In this document: positions 18,734 to 29,197 of the stretch, piece after piece | Position numbering within the stretch: the stretch's first letter is position 1 | Layout: every line of letters starts with the position of its first letter | Source: Campylobacter helveticus | GTDB taxonomy: Bacteria > Campylobacterota > Campylobacteria > Campylobacterales > Campylobacteraceae | DNA length: 64,000 nt | Assembly: GCF_002080395.1 (NCBI RefSeq) | Contig: NZ_CP020478.1 | Location: 1,438,886-1,502,885, forward strand | Reading direction: 5' to 3' | Notes under the pieces: generated by a model | Seen by the model: the letters and a program-made list of their open reading frames with translations, nothing else | Database searches by the model: none | What the model was told of the DNA's origin: nothing | Position numbers and translations under genes: made by a program

Positions 18734-19732
18734 CTATAAAAGCACGAATAAAGCGGTTATTAATAAATTTAGAACCGCTAAAGGAATGAGAATTAAATAG
18801 CACATTCTCATCACTTGGTCAGGACGCAACTGCGGAAAAGCCGCCCTAGCCCAAAAATACCAAAAGAAAATGAAGCTCGACTTTAAAATCATCATAATCC
18901 ATCCGGGGATAAAATAAAAATCATTAAATCCCCCTAAAAATAAAAGTGTGATTAAAATAGCTCCAGCTATCATCGAGGCATATTCTCCTATAAAAAACAT
19001 ACCCCAGCGAAGTCCGGAATACTCCGTCCCATAACCTGAAACAATATCAGCCTCATTTTCCGTCAAACAAAGCGGAGTGCGATTTGTCTCTATAAAAAGA
19101 GCGATGACGAAAAGCACAAAAGCAAGAGGCTGCTTAAAAATAAGCCAAGATAAAATGCCATCACTTTGATAATTATTAATTTCAATCAACGAAAAAGAAC
19201 CGACCAACATCACCACAGCCACCAAAGCCAAAGCTCCCACACTTTCATAAGAAATAATTGCCACCAAAGCCCTAGCTCCACCTATGATGGAATATTTATT
19301 ATTACTCGCTAAACCACCTAAAAATATCGCATAAAAGCAAAGCCCCGAAGTGCCGATAACAAAAAGCAAGGCGACATTAATATCCGCAATAATAGGACGA
19401 ATAGTGTGTCCAAAAAGTGTGAATTCTGGAAGCATAGGAATCGCCGCCAAAGAAACAAATGCACAAATAGCGGCTATTAAAGGGGCGATAGCAAAAATGA
19501 GTTTTTGTGAATTTGAGGGGATAATATCCTCTTTTGTAAAAAGCTTTATCATATCCGCAACAAGCTGAACAAGTCCAAAAGGACCCACCATATCAGGCCC
19601 AATGCGTCTTTGAAAATACGCCAACACCTTTCTTTCGGCATAAGTTGCAAAACCCGCTAAAGTCGCAAAAATAGCCAAAACAAAAAGGCACTTAATCAAG
19701 CTTTCCAAAATAAAAAAACCCAGCTCACTCAT
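18734..19732 (-). CDS. nuoH: Complex I subunit NuoH
   Basis: A membrane subunit of 332 residues with eight helices that forms the quinone entry site together with NuoB and NuoD. Signatures are [20 protein letters not shown], the charged loop [21 protein letters not shown], and [15 protein letters not shown] near the C-terminus. It overlaps nuoG by eight bases. Confidence 0.95.
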   Translation of the reverse strand: MSELGFFILESLIKCLFVLAIFATLAGFATYAERKVLAYFQRRIGPDMVGPFGLVQLVADMIKLFTKEDIIPSNSQKLIFAIAPLIAAICAFVSLAAIPMLPEFTLFGHTIRPIIADINVALLFVIGTSGLCFYAIFLGGLASNNKYSIIGGARALVAIISYESVGALALVAVVMLVGSFSLIEINNYQSDGILSWLIFKQPLAFVLFVIALFIETNRTPLCLTENEADIVSGYGTEYSGLRWGMFFIGEYASMIAGAILITLLFLGGFNDFYFIPGWIMMILKSSFIFFWYFWARAAFPQLRPDQVMRMCYLILIPLAVLNLLITALFVLL

Positions 19733-22184
19733 CGCTTCCCCCTATTTTCTCCAAACTTGCTTTCAAAACTCTTTCTTCAAAAAAGCTTAAAGTGTCTATC
19801 TTTTCATCAAAATAAGGCAAATAAGCCGCTCCAACCAAATCCTTATCCACCCTTACACTTAAACTTAACGCCTTATCTTTTACTTTAAGCTTAATCAAAT
19901 CCTTATCCTTAACACCAAATTTAAGTGCTAAATCTTCACTAAGCCCTAAAAAAATCACCTCATTTAAAGCACTTGCTCTATTAGAAAAACGCCCAAATTG
20001 ATAACTAGGATTTGCACTATAAAGCAAAATTTCATCTTTAATATCCAAAGCATTAAATTCTGGCTCTTCGTAATTTAAATTTGGTGTTTTTTCATAGCAA
20101 GATACATTAAGCACATAACCTCTTTTATTTTCTCCACCATTTGTATAAAAATTATCTAAATTATCAAAAGCAATGGGAGAAAAACCCTTATTTATAGGAA
20201 ATTTTTGCGTATAATCAATGGTATATTCCTCATCAAATCCTAAAGCATTTGCCACATCGTTTAAAAAATAGCCCCCAAATTCTAAAGCAACATTTGTCGG
20301 CACAACTCTTTTATCGTAATTTAAAAAAGTGCCTTCTTGCTGATTTAAACTTGCACTCGCCAAATCACAATGTTCTTCATAAGAAAAACTAAAATCTCCC
20401 TTTTCGTTATAGCCTAGAATTTCGCCACTTTGTGCCTCTTTATCTAAATCGCATAGCAAAGCTACACCCAAAGTATTTGTGTGCGTAGGATTTAAGAAAA
20501 TTTGAAAAGGCGTTGTTTTTTGAATGAGAGCAAGTAATTTGGCAAGTTTTTTTGCTTTTTTACTAAAATAAAAATCGCTCCCAACCACAAGAGTAAAACG
20601 CGTTTTCTTTAGTAATAAATCCTCCACCTTATCCTCATCAAATCCCAAATTTTTGGCAAAAATACTACGATTTACAAGGATAGTTTTTTTAACTTTTTTT
20701 ACCACACTTTTCTTTACTTCTTTTTGAATTTCTTCGCCCTCTTCATTTTTTTCAGTTACAAATTCACTCACTTCCTCATTTATACTTTCTTCAATTTCCT
20801 TTTCCTCTTCGACAAAAAAACCTTTTAAACGCTCTTTTATCAGCTCATCTGTGCTAAATTTTTGAAGCAAATAGTAAAGAATTTGCTCTTCTTCTCCACT
20901 TTTGTGCGTAAAGGAAAGAAAATTTTTAGAATATTTCTCCACGCCCTTATCTTTGAAAAGATGAAAATAAAGTCCCGAACCCTTATTCATCACTAAAGCA
21001 TTATTAATTTTATAACTTAAGCTTGGTGCATCATAACGCAACGCCATTCCAGCTACCACGATAAAATCACTCTTTACAATATCTTCACTACTAGCACTAT
21101 AAAATTCACCCGCATTTTGTATAAATTCCTCCAAAAATTCCTTAAATTTCAACGCTTCATCGTTTAATAAATTAAGATTAAATTTTTTCTTTAAATTTTG
21201 CAAAATGAAAGCTTCCTCATTTGTGATGAAACTATTAAATTTAATATTTTTAATCACACCATTTTGAATTTTTTCGCACAACACTTTAAAAGCCTTTTCG
21301 TCTTTAAAAGCTTCATTTTGGGTATCAAACCCATATCTTGCAGCCTTGTTTAAAGTCGCAAAAGAAAAGTCGTTGCTCACCCTATAAATTTTAGGCTTTT
21401 GCACAGCTATACCGCTTTGCTTAATGTCATAATAAAGCAATTCGCAATCACTTGAATGTGGATTTGAAGCGGGAATTCTTTTAAGCTCCCAAATGTTTGA
21501 AGTGTATTGAAATTTAGCCCCTATTAAAGCTCCTGTAGGACACACGCTCGCGCATTCCCCGCAAAAAGAACAATCAAGCCTTTCTCCTGCCACTGGAGCA
21601 ATTAAACTTTTTTGAAATTTTGTCCAAATCGCATAAGCGTCTTTTCCCATACTTTCCTTAAAACTCGCATCCACAGTCGCCCCACCTCTTGGAGTTGTTT
21701 TTAAGGCACTCTCACCTATCTTATCTTTACACACAGTTACACAACGCTCACAAACAATGCAAAGCGCAGGGTCATAATTAATAAAGCCCCATTCTTTATG
21801 AGGCTTGTGCGTATCTTGTATCCAGTGTTTTTGAGTATTTACCCTTGCTTTGTGTGTAAAATTTTGAAGCTCACATTCTCCGGACTTATCACAAACACCA
21901 CATTGCAAAGGGTGATTAATGCAGTATGCTTGCATAATTTCATTTCTCTCATCCCAAAGATTTTGCAAATCACTCTCCACAACCATACCATCTTTAGCCT
22001 TAGTGTTACAGGCATAAACCTTTTTACCATCGGCTTCCACCATACACATTCTACAAGCTAAAGTTGCACTACAACCTGAAAGATAACAAATGGCAGGGAT
22101 AAAAATATCATTTTTTCTTGCGATATTTAAAATTGTTTCACCCTCATTAAAATCGCATTCTATGCCATTAATTTTTACCCTCAT
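19725..22184 (-). CDS. nuoG: Complex I subunit NuoG with a charged insertion
   Basis: The large Fe-S subunit of the peripheral arm, 819 residues. The N-terminal [2Fe-2S] ligands are Cys33, Cys44, Cys47 and Cys59. A His/Cys-liganded [4Fe-4S] site follows (HPLQCGVCDKSGEC), and further cysteine motifs (CIVCERCVTVC, CSFCGECASVCPTGAL) carry the next clusters. The C-terminal half is molybdopterin-oxidoreductase-like but without a cofactor role. Residues about 458-505 form a Glu/Lys-rich segment (EEEKEIEESINEE, KKSVVKKVKK) that looks inserted into this domain. Here NuoG must take electrons from something other than NuoE/NuoF. Confidence 0.93.
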   Translation of the reverse strand: MRVKINGIECDFNEGETILNIARKNDIFIPAICYLSGCSATLACRMCMVEADGKKVYACNTKAKDGMVVESDLQNLWDERNEIMQAYCINHPLQCGVCDKSGECELQNFTHKARVNTQKHWIQDTHKPHKEWGFINYDPALCIVCERCVTVCKDKIGESALKTTPRGGATVDASFKESMGKDAYAIWTKFQKSLIAPVAGERLDCSFCGECASVCPTGALIGAKFQYTSNIWELKRIPASNPHSSDCELLYYDIKQSGIAVQKPKIYRVSNDFSFATLNKAARYGFDTQNEAFKDEKAFKVLCEKIQNGVIKNIKFNSFITNEEAFILQNLKKKFNLNLLNDEALKFKEFLEEFIQNAGEFYSASSEDIVKSDFIVVAGMALRYDAPSLSYKINNALVMNKGSGLYFHLFKDKGVEKYSKNFLSFTHKSGEEEQILYYLLQKFSTDELIKERLKGFFVEEEKEIEESINEEVSEFVTEKNEEGEEIQKEVKKSVVKKVKKTILVNRSIFAKNLGFDEDKVEDLLLKKTRFTLVVGSDFYFSKKAKKLAKLLALIQKTTPFQIFLNPTHTNTLGVALLCDLDKEAQSGEILGYNEKGDFSFSYEEHCDLASASLNQQEGTFLNYDKRVVPTNVALEFGGYFLNDVANALGFDEEYTIDYTQKFPINKGFSPIAFDNLDNFYTNGGENKRGYVLNVSCYEKTPNLNYEEPEFNALDIKDEILLYSANPSYQFGRFSNRASALNEVIFLGLSEDLALKFGVKDKDLIKLKVKDKALSLSVRVDKDLVGAAYLPYFDEKIDTLSFFEERVLKASLEKIGGSDE

Positions 22185-22861
22185 TGTAGTTCCTTTAGCC
22201 TAATTTTTACAAAATCCTCATTTGTATTTTCATAATTTAAAAAAGCAATAGTCCCTTGCAAATTTTCATCCAAAACAATCTTTGTTTCTATCTTTAAATT
22301 TTTACCTTCAAGCTCGACCAAAGCTTCATTTTGACACTTAGCCACAAGTAAAAATTGCCTTGAAGCGTGAAGCAATTTATCTTTTAAAGGCGCATTAAAA
22401 AGCACTAAACCATCATAATTATCAAGCTCTTTTAATTCTTTTAAAATCACATCTTTAAATTCACATTTTACGCCCTTGCTATCCAAAAGCTCCAAACCAA
22501 ATTCCTTACTTAAGAAATTTAAAAAATATTTAATATTTTCATAATCCTTGTGTTTTTTTAAACCCTCATCAAAAATCAAAGCCTCACAATCTTTAAGAAA
22601 ATCAAGCACCTCCAAAGCCTCATCTTCCCCAAAGCAAGACTCAGCACTCAAATATCCCTCATCTAAAGCTTCAAATTCTAAAGGCTTATAAAGCTTACAA
22701 AGAAGAGCCAAAACAAAACTCGCACTTTCAATTTCACATTTATAAAATCTCGCTTTAAAAGCCTTATCTTCAAGGCAAGAAATATTAACACTATCCCTTA
22801 AGCTTTCACATAAAGCTTTATTTTTCAAAGAAAGCATATTAACAAAACAAAGCGCTTTCAT
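22181..22861 (-). CDS. Complex I accessory subunit in the NuoF position (Cj1574c type)
   Basis: A protein of about 226 residues encoded where nuoF normally lies. It has no NADH- or FMN-binding glycine loop and no cluster motif like that of NuoF. In C. jejuni the homologue (Cj1574c) is reported necessary for complex I to accept electrons from flavodoxin rather than NADH; that role is carried over here by position. I start at ATG 22861 ([10 protein letters not shown]), which has AAAGGTG upstream; the in-frame ATG 30 bases earlier lacks one and sits inside the preceding gene. Confidence 0.8.
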   Translation of the reverse strand: MKALCFVNMLSLKNKALCESLRDSVNISCLEDKAFKARFYKCEIESASFVLALLCKLYKPLEFEALDEGYLSAESCFGEDEALEVLDFLKDCEALIFDEGLKKHKDYENIKYFLNFLSKEFGLELLDSKGVKCEFKDVILKELKELDNYDGLVLFNAPLKDKLLHASRQFLLVAKCQNEALVELEGKNLKIETKIVLDENLQGTIAFLNYENTNEDFVKIRLKELQ

Positions 22862-23085
22862 ATTTTCACCTTTTTTATCACTATACTCCAATCCACCTCA
22901 TTAAATTTCAAGGAATTTAAAAGCTCACAATTTTGCTCCTTAACAAAAGCAAAACTTCTTTCAACAGGGCTAAAATCTCCTATCTCAAAAAGCACAACCA
23001 AAACTTCACCCTGTTTAGCCTCTTGAAGCAAAAGAGCCAAATCTTCAAACAAATCCTTGCTTTTCCTTAAATCCACCCGTCTCAT
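22858..23085 (-). CDS. Complex I accessory subunit in the NuoE position (Cj1575c type)
   Basis: A 75-residue acidic protein in place of nuoE. It lacks the four cysteines of the NuoE [2Fe-2S] centre; its single Cys lies in QNCELLNSL. It is translationally coupled to nuoD upstream and to the Cj1574c-type gene downstream. Its task in the epsilonproteobacterial enzyme is not established, and I infer only that it belongs to the electron-input module. Confidence 0.8.
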   Translation of the reverse strand: MRRVDLRKSKDLFEDLALLLQEAKQGEVLVVLFEIGDFSPVERSFAFVKEQNCELLNSLKFNEVDWSIVIKKVKI

Positions 23086-24308
23086 CTGTCAATTTCACCC
23101 AAAACGATATTTACATTTCCCATAATTGCCACCACATCAGCCAAATAGCTCCCCACAAGCATTTCCTCAAAAAATGCACAATGCCAAAAACTTGGAGTCC
23201 TAGCCTTAAGCCTATAAGGACGACTTGTGCCATCACTATGGATAAAAAAGCCAAGCTCACCTTTAGGACTTTCAGTCGGCACATAAACCTCACCTTTTGG
23301 AGGCTTAAGCCCCTGAGTGATAAGGACAAAATGCTGCATCAAAGAATAGTTTTGAGTCATAATTTGCTCTTTTGAAGCACTCACATACTCAGGGTGGTTT
23401 GCCAAAATTTCTGGCGGAGTGTCCTTATAAAGTCTAGCGCACTGCGTTAAAATTTTAAGACTCTCTCTAAATTCTTGCATATAGACTTTATATCTTGCAT
23501 AAGAATCGCCCTGCGTCGCATAAGGCACACCAAACTCAACCTCATCATAAAGCAAATAAGGCTCTTCCTTACGGATATCATAGCACACCCCACTTCCTCT
23601 TAACATCACGCCGGAACAGCCCCAATTCATCGCCTGTTCTTTACTCACAACGCCTACATTCTCGGTTCTCAAACGCCAAATTCGATTATCATCTAAAAGC
23701 GCTTCATAATCTTTCACATCATTTGGAAATTTCGCACAAAAGGCTAAAAGTTCTTCTAAAAAGCCCTCAGGCAAATCAAGCATTACTCCACCTATACGCA
23801 TTGAAGAATGGGTTAATCTTGCCCCACAATACCTTTCTATCAAATCAAGCACATATTCACGCTCTCTAAAACAATATAAAAATACACTCATCGCCCCAAT
23901 ATCCAAAGCGTGAGTTGCGAGCCAAAGCAAATGCGAAGCAATTCTATTAAGCTCTAAAAGTATCATTCTAATCACAGCCGCACGGCGTGGAATTTCAAGC
24001 CCACAAAGCTTTTCTACTGCCGCACAATACGCATAATTATTTGCCGAAGCCGCGATATAATCCATTCTATCCGTTGTAGGGATAAATTCTTGATAAATCA
24101 TATTTTCAGCCATTTTCTCCATACCGCGGTGCATATAGCCTATGCACGGACGCGCCTTTACGACTTGCTCTCCATCAAGCTCTAAGATAAGTCTTAAATT
24201 CCCGTGAGCTGATGGGTGCTGAGGACCAAGATTGATAATCATCTTAGAATCCTCTCTTTCAAAGGCGATATTTTCATAATAGGGTTTTAATTTACTAGGA
24301 ATTTGCAT
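23082..24308 (-). CDS. nuoD: Complex I subunit NuoD
   Basis: The 49-kDa-type subunit, 408 residues and not fused to NuoC. It forms the quinone-binding cavity with NuoB. The N-terminal [19 protein letters not shown] contains the conserved His of the beta hairpin, and further family blocks are [14 protein letters not shown] and [15 protein letters not shown]. It lies two bases from the nuoC stop. Confidence 0.95.
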   Translation of the reverse strand: MQIPSKLKPYYENIAFEREDSKMIINLGPQHPSAHGNLRLILELDGEQVVKARPCIGYMHRGMEKMAENMIYQEFIPTTDRMDYIAASANNYAYCAAVEKLCGLEIPRRAAVIRMILLELNRIASHLLWLATHALDIGAMSVFLYCFREREYVLDLIERYCGARLTHSSMRIGGVMLDLPEGFLEELLAFCAKFPNDVKDYEALLDDNRIWRLRTENVGVVSKEQAMNWGCSGVMLRGSGVCYDIRKEEPYLLYDEVEFGVPYATQGDSYARYKVYMQEFRESLKILTQCARLYKDTPPEILANHPEYVSASKEQIMTQNYSLMQHFVLITQGLKPPKGEVYVPTESPKGELGFFIHSDGTSRPYRLKARTPSFWHCAFFEEMLVGSYLADVVAIMGNVNIVLGEIDR

Positions 24309-24309
24309 T

Positions 24310-25104
24310 TTAACGCCTTTTTTCTAAAATTTTTGCTTCATCGCGCCTTATCTTTTTAACAAAAGACACACCGCCTTCTTCTTGGTATTCTTGCTTAGCC
24401 CTTTCTTTTTTAGGCTCTTCGCCCTTTTGTGTTTCGTGGTAAAGTCTTGCAAAATTAAGCGTATCTTTGTCATTTGCGTAGCCAGAATCTCTTTGTTCTT
24501 CGCCCACCACTTCGCGATATTCTTTCCCAAAAATTTTATCTATCTCATACCATTTTGCGAATTCATCACCTTGTAAAGGATAGCTCTTTAAAAAAGGATG
24601 CCCAAACCAATCATCGGGCATTAAAAGTCGCTTTAAATTTGGGTGTCCAACGATAAAAATGCCAAACATATCATAAATTTCTCTCTCGCTCCAATTAGCC
24701 CCTTTAAAAATATGAACCACACTCTGCAAACGCTCTTTTACACTGACAAAAGTTTTTACCCTCACTCTTAATTTTTGCTTTAAATTTAAAAGCTGATAAA
24801 ATACCACAAAACCCTTTTTTGAAGCGACAAAATCCACAGCACTAGCCTCCGTGAAAACTTCAAATCCTAAGCCTTTAAGCAAGGTTAAAGCCTTGACATT
24901 GTCCTCTTTTTGAATTTCTAGCACCCAAAAATCAAGCTCCACAAAAGAACTCTTAAGCTCAAGTTCCTTTTTAAGCAAAACCTCATAATCTTTAAAAGCA
25001 CTCTCCTCCACAGGCAATTTTTTCGTATGCGGAGCGTGGTAAAACCTATCTTCGTAATAATTTTTTAATTGTGCATTTTTTTTATCTGTGTATTTTCTCA
25101 TCAA
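24310..25104 (-). CDS. nuoC: Complex I subunit NuoC
   Basis: The 30-kDa-type subunit, 264 residues. The core signature is [20 protein letters not shown] followed by [21 protein letters not shown]. It has an N-terminal extension of about 60 residues and a charged Lys/Glu-rich C-terminal tail beyond residue 215. The start overlaps the nuoB stop (ATGATG). Confidence 0.94.
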   Translation of the reverse strand: MMRKYTDKKNAQLKNYYEDRFYHAPHTKKLPVEESAFKDYEVLLKKELELKSSFVELDFWVLEIQKEDNVKALTLLKGLGFEVFTEASAVDFVASKKGFVVFYQLLNLKQKLRVRVKTFVSVKERLQSVVHIFKGANWSEREIYDMFGIFIVGHPNLKRLLMPDDWFGHPFLKSYPLQGDEFAKWYEIDKIFGKEYREVVGEEQRDSGYANDKDTLNFARLYHETQKGEEPKKERAKQEYQEEGGVSFVKKIRRDEAKILEKRR

Positions 25105-25604
25105 ATCAACCTTTTTGGAGCGATTTTACGCGAAGCTTTTTCCTTGCGAATTTTTTTCTGCAAAATCATCAAAGCAAATTGAAAACTCTCAGGACGAGGC
25201 GCACAACCTGGCACATAAATATCAACAGGTATAATCCTATCAACACCCTGCACGGTGGAATAGGTATTAAACATACCACCTGTATTAGCGCAACTTCCCA
25301 TAGAAATGACCCACTTAGGCTCAGGCATCATATCATAAAGGCGGCGTGTAAATTCGGCGTGTTTTTTACATAGCGTCCCTGCGATTATCATCACTTCACT
25401 ATGACGCGGAGAGGCTCTAAAAATCGTCCCAAATCTATCAAAATCATATCTTGAACCCCCAGCTGCCATCATCTCAATCGCACAACAAGCCAAGCCATAA
25501 GATAACGCCCACAAAGAATTGCTCCTACCCCACTGCACAAGCTTATCAACACTTGTTAAAACCACAGGCAAACCACTAGCATAATTTACTTGATGCTCTG
25601 CCAT
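25101..25604 (-). CDS. nuoB: Complex I subunit NuoB (cluster N2)
   Basis: The PSST-type subunit that binds the terminal [4Fe-4S] cluster N2. The paired cysteines are in [15 protein letters not shown], with the others in [11 protein letters not shown] and VPGCAPRPE. Length 167. The start overlaps the nuoA end by 19 bases. Confidence 0.96.
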   Translation of the reverse strand: MAEHQVNYASGLPVVLTSVDKLVQWGRSNSLWALSYGLACCAIEMMAAGGSRYDFDRFGTIFRASPRHSEVMIIAGTLCKKHAEFTRRLYDMMPEPKWVISMGSCANTGGMFNTYSTVQGVDRIIPVDIYVPGCAPRPESFQFALMILQKKIRKEKASRKIAPKRLI

Positions 25605-25975
25605 CTAAAGCCTCCTTTTTTGTATGCGTATAAAAATCCCACCGCCAAAAGTGCAAGAAAAATAATAATCTCCAAAAGTCCAAACCAGCCCAAATCTTTA
25701 AAAATCAACGCCCAAGGAAACAAAAACACCACCTCAATATCAAGCAAAATAAAAATCAAAGCGAAGATGAAAAATTGAGAATTAATTTTATTTGCTTGTT
25801 TAACGGGGATAGGACCACACTCATAAATTCCAAGTCCTAGCTTTTTGCGGTTCTTTGCGGCAAAATTATTGCCGATTTTTGAAGCCAAAAACACTAAACC
25901 AAAAAAAATGACACTAGCAAGAACTAGCATAATAAAAATACCCAAATAAGGATGCGCCACACTCATATGAGTCAT
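25586..25975 (-). CDS. nuoA: Complex I subunit NuoA, first gene of the nuo operon
   Basis: A 129-residue three-helix subunit. The conserved acidic signature lies in [27 protein letters not shown] (quoted here in part as YECGPIPV) and in [16 protein letters not shown]. It begins the nuo operon: upstream 25976-26087 holds only AT-rich DNA, with AAGGA before the start and TAGAAT/TATAAA stretches that could serve as a -10 box. I cannot pick between them. Confidence 0.95.
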   Translation of the reverse strand: MTHMSVAHPYLGIFIMLVLASVIFFGLVFLASKIGNNFAAKNRKKLGLGIYECGPIPVKQANKINSQFFIFALIFILLDIEVVFLFPWALIFKDLGWFGLLEIIIFLALLAVGFLYAYKKGGFRWQSIK

Positions 25976-26087
25976 TCATTTTCCTTAAGTTAAAAAATTA
26001 TTTATAAAAATTCTACATAATTTTTCTATATCAAAACTTATATAAGATAAAAAAACTACGAAATTTTTATTTTAACTTAATCTAAAT

Positions 26088-26744
26088 TTAAATGATAATT
26101 TTTTTATACGCAAAATCTTTAAAAAATTCCTCTTGATGTGTGATAAAAATGTAAGAAATGGCGTGATTTTCTTGATATTCTTTTAAAAACTTAATTATTT
26201 TTAAAGCATTTAAAATATCCAAAGCACTCGTTAGCTCATCTAAAATTAAAATTTTTGGGCTTAGCAAAAAAGCCCTTAAAAGTCCTATTCTACTAGCTTC
26301 TCCACCGCTTAATTGCGTTGATTTTAACGCAAGCAATTCTTCCTTTAAACTTAAATTCTTCAAAAGCTCTTTTAAAAAGTTTTCATCTTTTTTTAAGGCA
26401 AAATTTTCCCATACATCATTAATAAGGCTTTTGATTTTTCTATAAGGATTAAGAGCGAGTTTTTGGTCTTGAAAGACATATTGCACCGCTTTTTTAAAGT
26501 GCAAATTTTCTCCTAAATGTAAATTTTTCCCTTCATAAAAAACCTCCCCAAAACTTGGCTTTTCTAAACCACAAAGCACCCTAGCTAAAGTGCTTTTACC
26601 AGCTCCGCTTTCACCGCAAATAAGCAAATTTTCACCCAAATTAAAAGAAAAATTGATATTTTTAAAGATTTCTTTTTGCTCTTCTTTAAGATACCAGTGT
26701 CTTTTTATCGTGTAATTTTTAGCTAAATTTCTTACCTCAAACAT
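26088..26744 (-). CDS. nikV: Nickel/peptide ABC importer ATPase (second)
   Basis: An ABC ATPase of 218 residues. Walker A is CGESGAGKSTLA, the signature is LSGGEASRIGLLRA, and Walker B is ILILDELTSALD. I choose ATG at 26744 (MFEVRNL), which overlaps the nikW stop; the in-frame ATG 12 bases earlier adds only MGNF. It pairs with the preceding ATPase as in OppDF/NikDE systems. C. jejuni Cj1580c-Cj1584c has been described as the nickel importer NikZYXWV, and the order here is the same. Substrate remains inferred. Confidence 0.85.
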   Translation of the reverse strand: MFEVRNLAKNYTIKRHWYLKEEQKEIFKNINFSFNLGENLLICGESGAGKSTLARVLCGLEKPSFGEVFYEGKNLHLGENLHFKKAVQYVFQDQKLALNPYRKIKSLINDVWENFALKKDENFLKELLKNLSLKEELLALKSTQLSGGEASRIGLLRAFLLSPKILILDELTSALDILNALKIIKFLKEYQENHAISYIFITHQEEFFKDFAYKKIII

Positions 26745-27477
26745 AAAATTTCCCATAAGCTTTCAGCCACGCATTTTGTGAATTTAAAAATTCTTGCATT
26801 TTAAATTGCCTTGCACGACCTTTTTCGAAAAATAAAACCTCATCACACAGAGAAATCAAGCGTAAATCGTGCGTGATGAGTATAAGATTTAAACTATCTT
26901 TTAAGCTTTTTAAAAGATTTATCATTTTTTTCTCATTTTCTTTGTCAAGTGAGCTTGTAATTTCATCACAAATTAAATATTTTGGGGAGCTTGAAAGAGC
27001 CAAAGCAAGTCCAATGCGTCTTGCCATACCTGTGCTAAATTGATACGAAAAAGAATGCCACAAAAGCTCCAAGTCTTTCAAGCCAAGCCTTTGCATACAT
27101 TCAAAAGCCCTTTTTTTACGCTCCTTTGCATCTAAATCTGTATGTGTTTTTAAAATGATGTGAAAAATATCCCCCAAATTCAAATAAGGATAAAAGCTAT
27201 TTTGCGCGTCTTGAAAGATTAAAGCAACTTCACCTCTAAATTCTTGCAAAGCTCTTTTTTTAAGGTGTATAGGATTTTTTTTATTGATGAGAAATTCTTT
27301 AGCGTTTAAATGATAATTTTGATGAAACAAAGCAATTAATGCTCTTGCAAAGAGACTTTTTCCACTCCCACTTTCACCCAAAATGGCTAAATGCTTTCCC
27401 TCTTCTAAATTTAAATGAATATCTTTTAAAAGCTCTACTTTTTCATAACTTAAATTTAAGCCACTTAAATAAATCAT
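26737..27477 (-). CDS. nikW: Nickel/peptide ABC importer ATPase (first)
   Basis: An ABC ATPase of 246 residues: Walker A LGESGSGKSLFARA, Q-loop in FQDAQNSFYP, a signature region FSTGMARRIGLALA (degenerate from LSGGQ), and Walker B YLICDEITSSLD. The signature motif has Ser-Thr-Gly-Met rather than Ser-Gly-Gly-Gln, so half of the ATP site may be weak. ATG at 27477 (MIYLSGLN) overlaps the nikX stop as ATGA; the longer open frame upstream lies inside nikX. Confidence 0.86.
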   Translation of the reverse strand: MIYLSGLNLSYEKVELLKDIHLNLEEGKHLAILGESGSGKSLFARALIALFHQNYHLNAKEFLINKKNPIHLKKRALQEFRGEVALIFQDAQNSFYPYLNLGDIFHIILKTHTDLDAKERKKRAFECMQRLGLKDLELLWHSFSYQFSTGMARRIGLALALSSSPKYLICDEITSSLDKENEKKMINLLKSLKDSLNLILITHDLRLISLCDEVLFFEKGRARQFKMQEFLNSQNAWLKAYGKFYV

Positions 27478-28259
27478 AATCTCACGCCTAAATATTTTCT
27501 CAAATACACACTCAAAGCTAAAAGCGGCAAGATAAGCACAAGCAAAGCCAAAAGTGGATAAACTACCATCCACCAAGCCCCTATAAAAATAGCCTTTGAA
27601 GCCTCGTTTAAAATATTTCCTAAACTAGCGATTTCAAAACCAAGTCCTAATCCAAAAAAACTTAAAGTCGCCTCTGTGCCTATGGCGTGGATAATATTTA
27701 ACACAAAAAGCACAGACAAAAGAGAAAAACAAGGAGGAAGCAAATCTCTAAAAAAAGCCCGAATTTTTGTGCTTCCAAGCACTAAAGATGCTTGATAAAA
27801 TTCCAAACTTTCCAACCTCTTTAGCTCATTTGCAAAAAGTTTTGCGACAAAACTCCAGTGTGTCAAGGCAATGATTAACACCATACTAATGAAATTTCCC
27901 TCCATAAAACTTGAAAAAAACATCATTAAAAGTAAAAAAGGAAGAGCCAAAAACATATCAAGCAAACGCATAAAAAACTCATAGAACAAAAGTCTTGCCA
28001 AAAGCACATAAAAAAGAGCTAAAGCCAGAGTCAAAAAAGAGCTAATAAAACCGATAAAAAAGGAGGTTTTAATCGCATAAAATATGCGTGTAAATAAGTC
28101 CCTTCCCAAAATGTCTGTGCCAAATAAATGCCCTAAATTTGGCGCGATGTGTATCTTGTTAATATCGCCAAAATTTGGATTATAAGAGCTGATAAAAGGC
28201 GTTAAAAAAGCTAATAAAAGCACTAAAAATAAAGGGCTTAAAATATAAAATACTCTCAA
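27474..28259 (-). CDS. nikX: Nickel/peptide ABC importer permease (DppC/NikC type)
   Basis: A permease of 261 residues with about six membrane helices. The N-terminal HLFGTDILGRDLFTRIFYA is the hallmark of the DppC/OppC/NikC subfamily. The EAA-type coupling loop is in EFYQASLVLGSTKIRAFFRD. It is coupled to nikY by a four-base overlap. Confidence 0.88.
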   Translation of the reverse strand: MRVFYILSPLFLVLLLAFLTPFISSYNPNFGDINKIHIAPNLGHLFGTDILGRDLFTRIFYAIKTSFFIGFISSFLTLALALFYVLLARLLFYEFFMRLLDMFLALPFLLLMMFFSSFMEGNFISMVLIIALTHWSFVAKLFANELKRLESLEFYQASLVLGSTKIRAFFRDLLPPCFSLLSVLFVLNIIHAIGTEATLSFFGLGLGFEIASLGNILNEASKAIFIGAWWMVVYPLLALLVLILPLLALSVYLRKYLGVRL

Positions 28260-29197
28260 TCAACACCCTTTAAACGAGGGTTTAAAAACACGCAAATTAA
28301 ATCCGCCAAAAAAGTAAAAACCCCCGCTAATAAAACACTCACTAAAACCAAAGCCAAAACCACAGGATAGTCCTTAAAAATAATGCTTTCAATCATCAAA
28401 TTCCCAAGCCCCCCATAAGAAAAAACACTCTCAATCACATAAGCGCTCATCATAAAACTCAAAGCACAAGCTCCAAAATATGAAATCACAGGGCTTAAAG
28501 AGTGTTTAAGCGTGAAATGCAAAATGATTCTTTTTTGGCTTAAACCTCTCGCGTAAGCATTGAGTATAAAAACCTTTTCATAGCTCTCAAATAACGATGT
28601 TCTAGCCACTTGCGTAAAAACAGCCAAATGTGATAAGACCAAAACGCTCACAGGCATAATTAAATGCGTAATTCTATTTAACATATCATCTTCAAAACCT
28701 ATATCCGCTGTGCCAGAGCTTGGTAAAATTTGCAAAAATGCCCCAAAAAATAAAATAAAAACCAAAGCCAAAGCAAAAGAAGGCAAAGCAAAAAAACTCA
28801 TACAAATCACATTAATCAACTTTTCTAAAAAAGAATTTTCATAAAGCAAACATAAAATTCCAAGCATTAAAGAAGTAAAGAATAAAATGAAAAGTGAGGA
28901 AAAACTTAAAATCATAGTGTTTAAAAAACGCTCTTTAATGAGAGAAAAAACATCTTCGGTGTGGATTAAAGAAATTCCAAAATCTCCCCTCAAAGCCTTA
29001 GAAAGCCAAGAGCCGTATTGTTTTAACAAAGGCTCATCTAAGCCAAAACTTTTTTCAAGGCGTTCTTTTGCCTCTAAAGTTGTGGTATTTGTGCCTTTTG
29101 CATACGCAATGCTACCCTTACTAAAATGAAGCATTACAAAACACAAAAAAGTGCTAAAAAAGGCGATAAATACCACAAAAATAAGGCGTTTAAACAC
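28256..29197 (-). CDS. nikY: Nickel/peptide ABC importer permease (DppB/NikB type)
   Basis: A permease of 313 residues with six helices. The periplasmic KEGLDEPLLKQYGSWL-like region (here KSFGLDEPLLKQYGSWLSKA) and GDFGISL are typical of DppB/NikB. The coupling loop is ILNAYARGLSQKRIILHFTLK, with the conserved Ala-x-x-x-Gly. It abuts the binding-protein gene upstream. Confidence 0.88.
   Translation of the reverse strand: MFKRLIFVVFIAFFSTFLCFVMLHFSKGSIAYAKGTNTTTLEAKERLEKSFGLDEPLLKQYGSWLSKALRGDFGISLIHTEDVFSLIKERFLNTMILSFSSLFILFFTSLMLGILCLLYENSFLEKLINVICMSFFALPSFALALVFILFFGAFLQILPSSGTADIGFEDDMLNRITHLIMPVSVLVLSHLAVFTQVARTSLFESYEKVFILNAYARGLSQKRIILHFTLKHSLSPVISYFGACALSFMMSAYVIESVFSYGGLGNLMIESIIFKDYPVVLALVLVSVLLAGVFTFLADLICVFLNPRLKGVD

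Noticed and set aside
26040-26087. Terminator at the end of the nik operon
   Set aside because: The region is AT-rich but has no stable stem followed by T residues.
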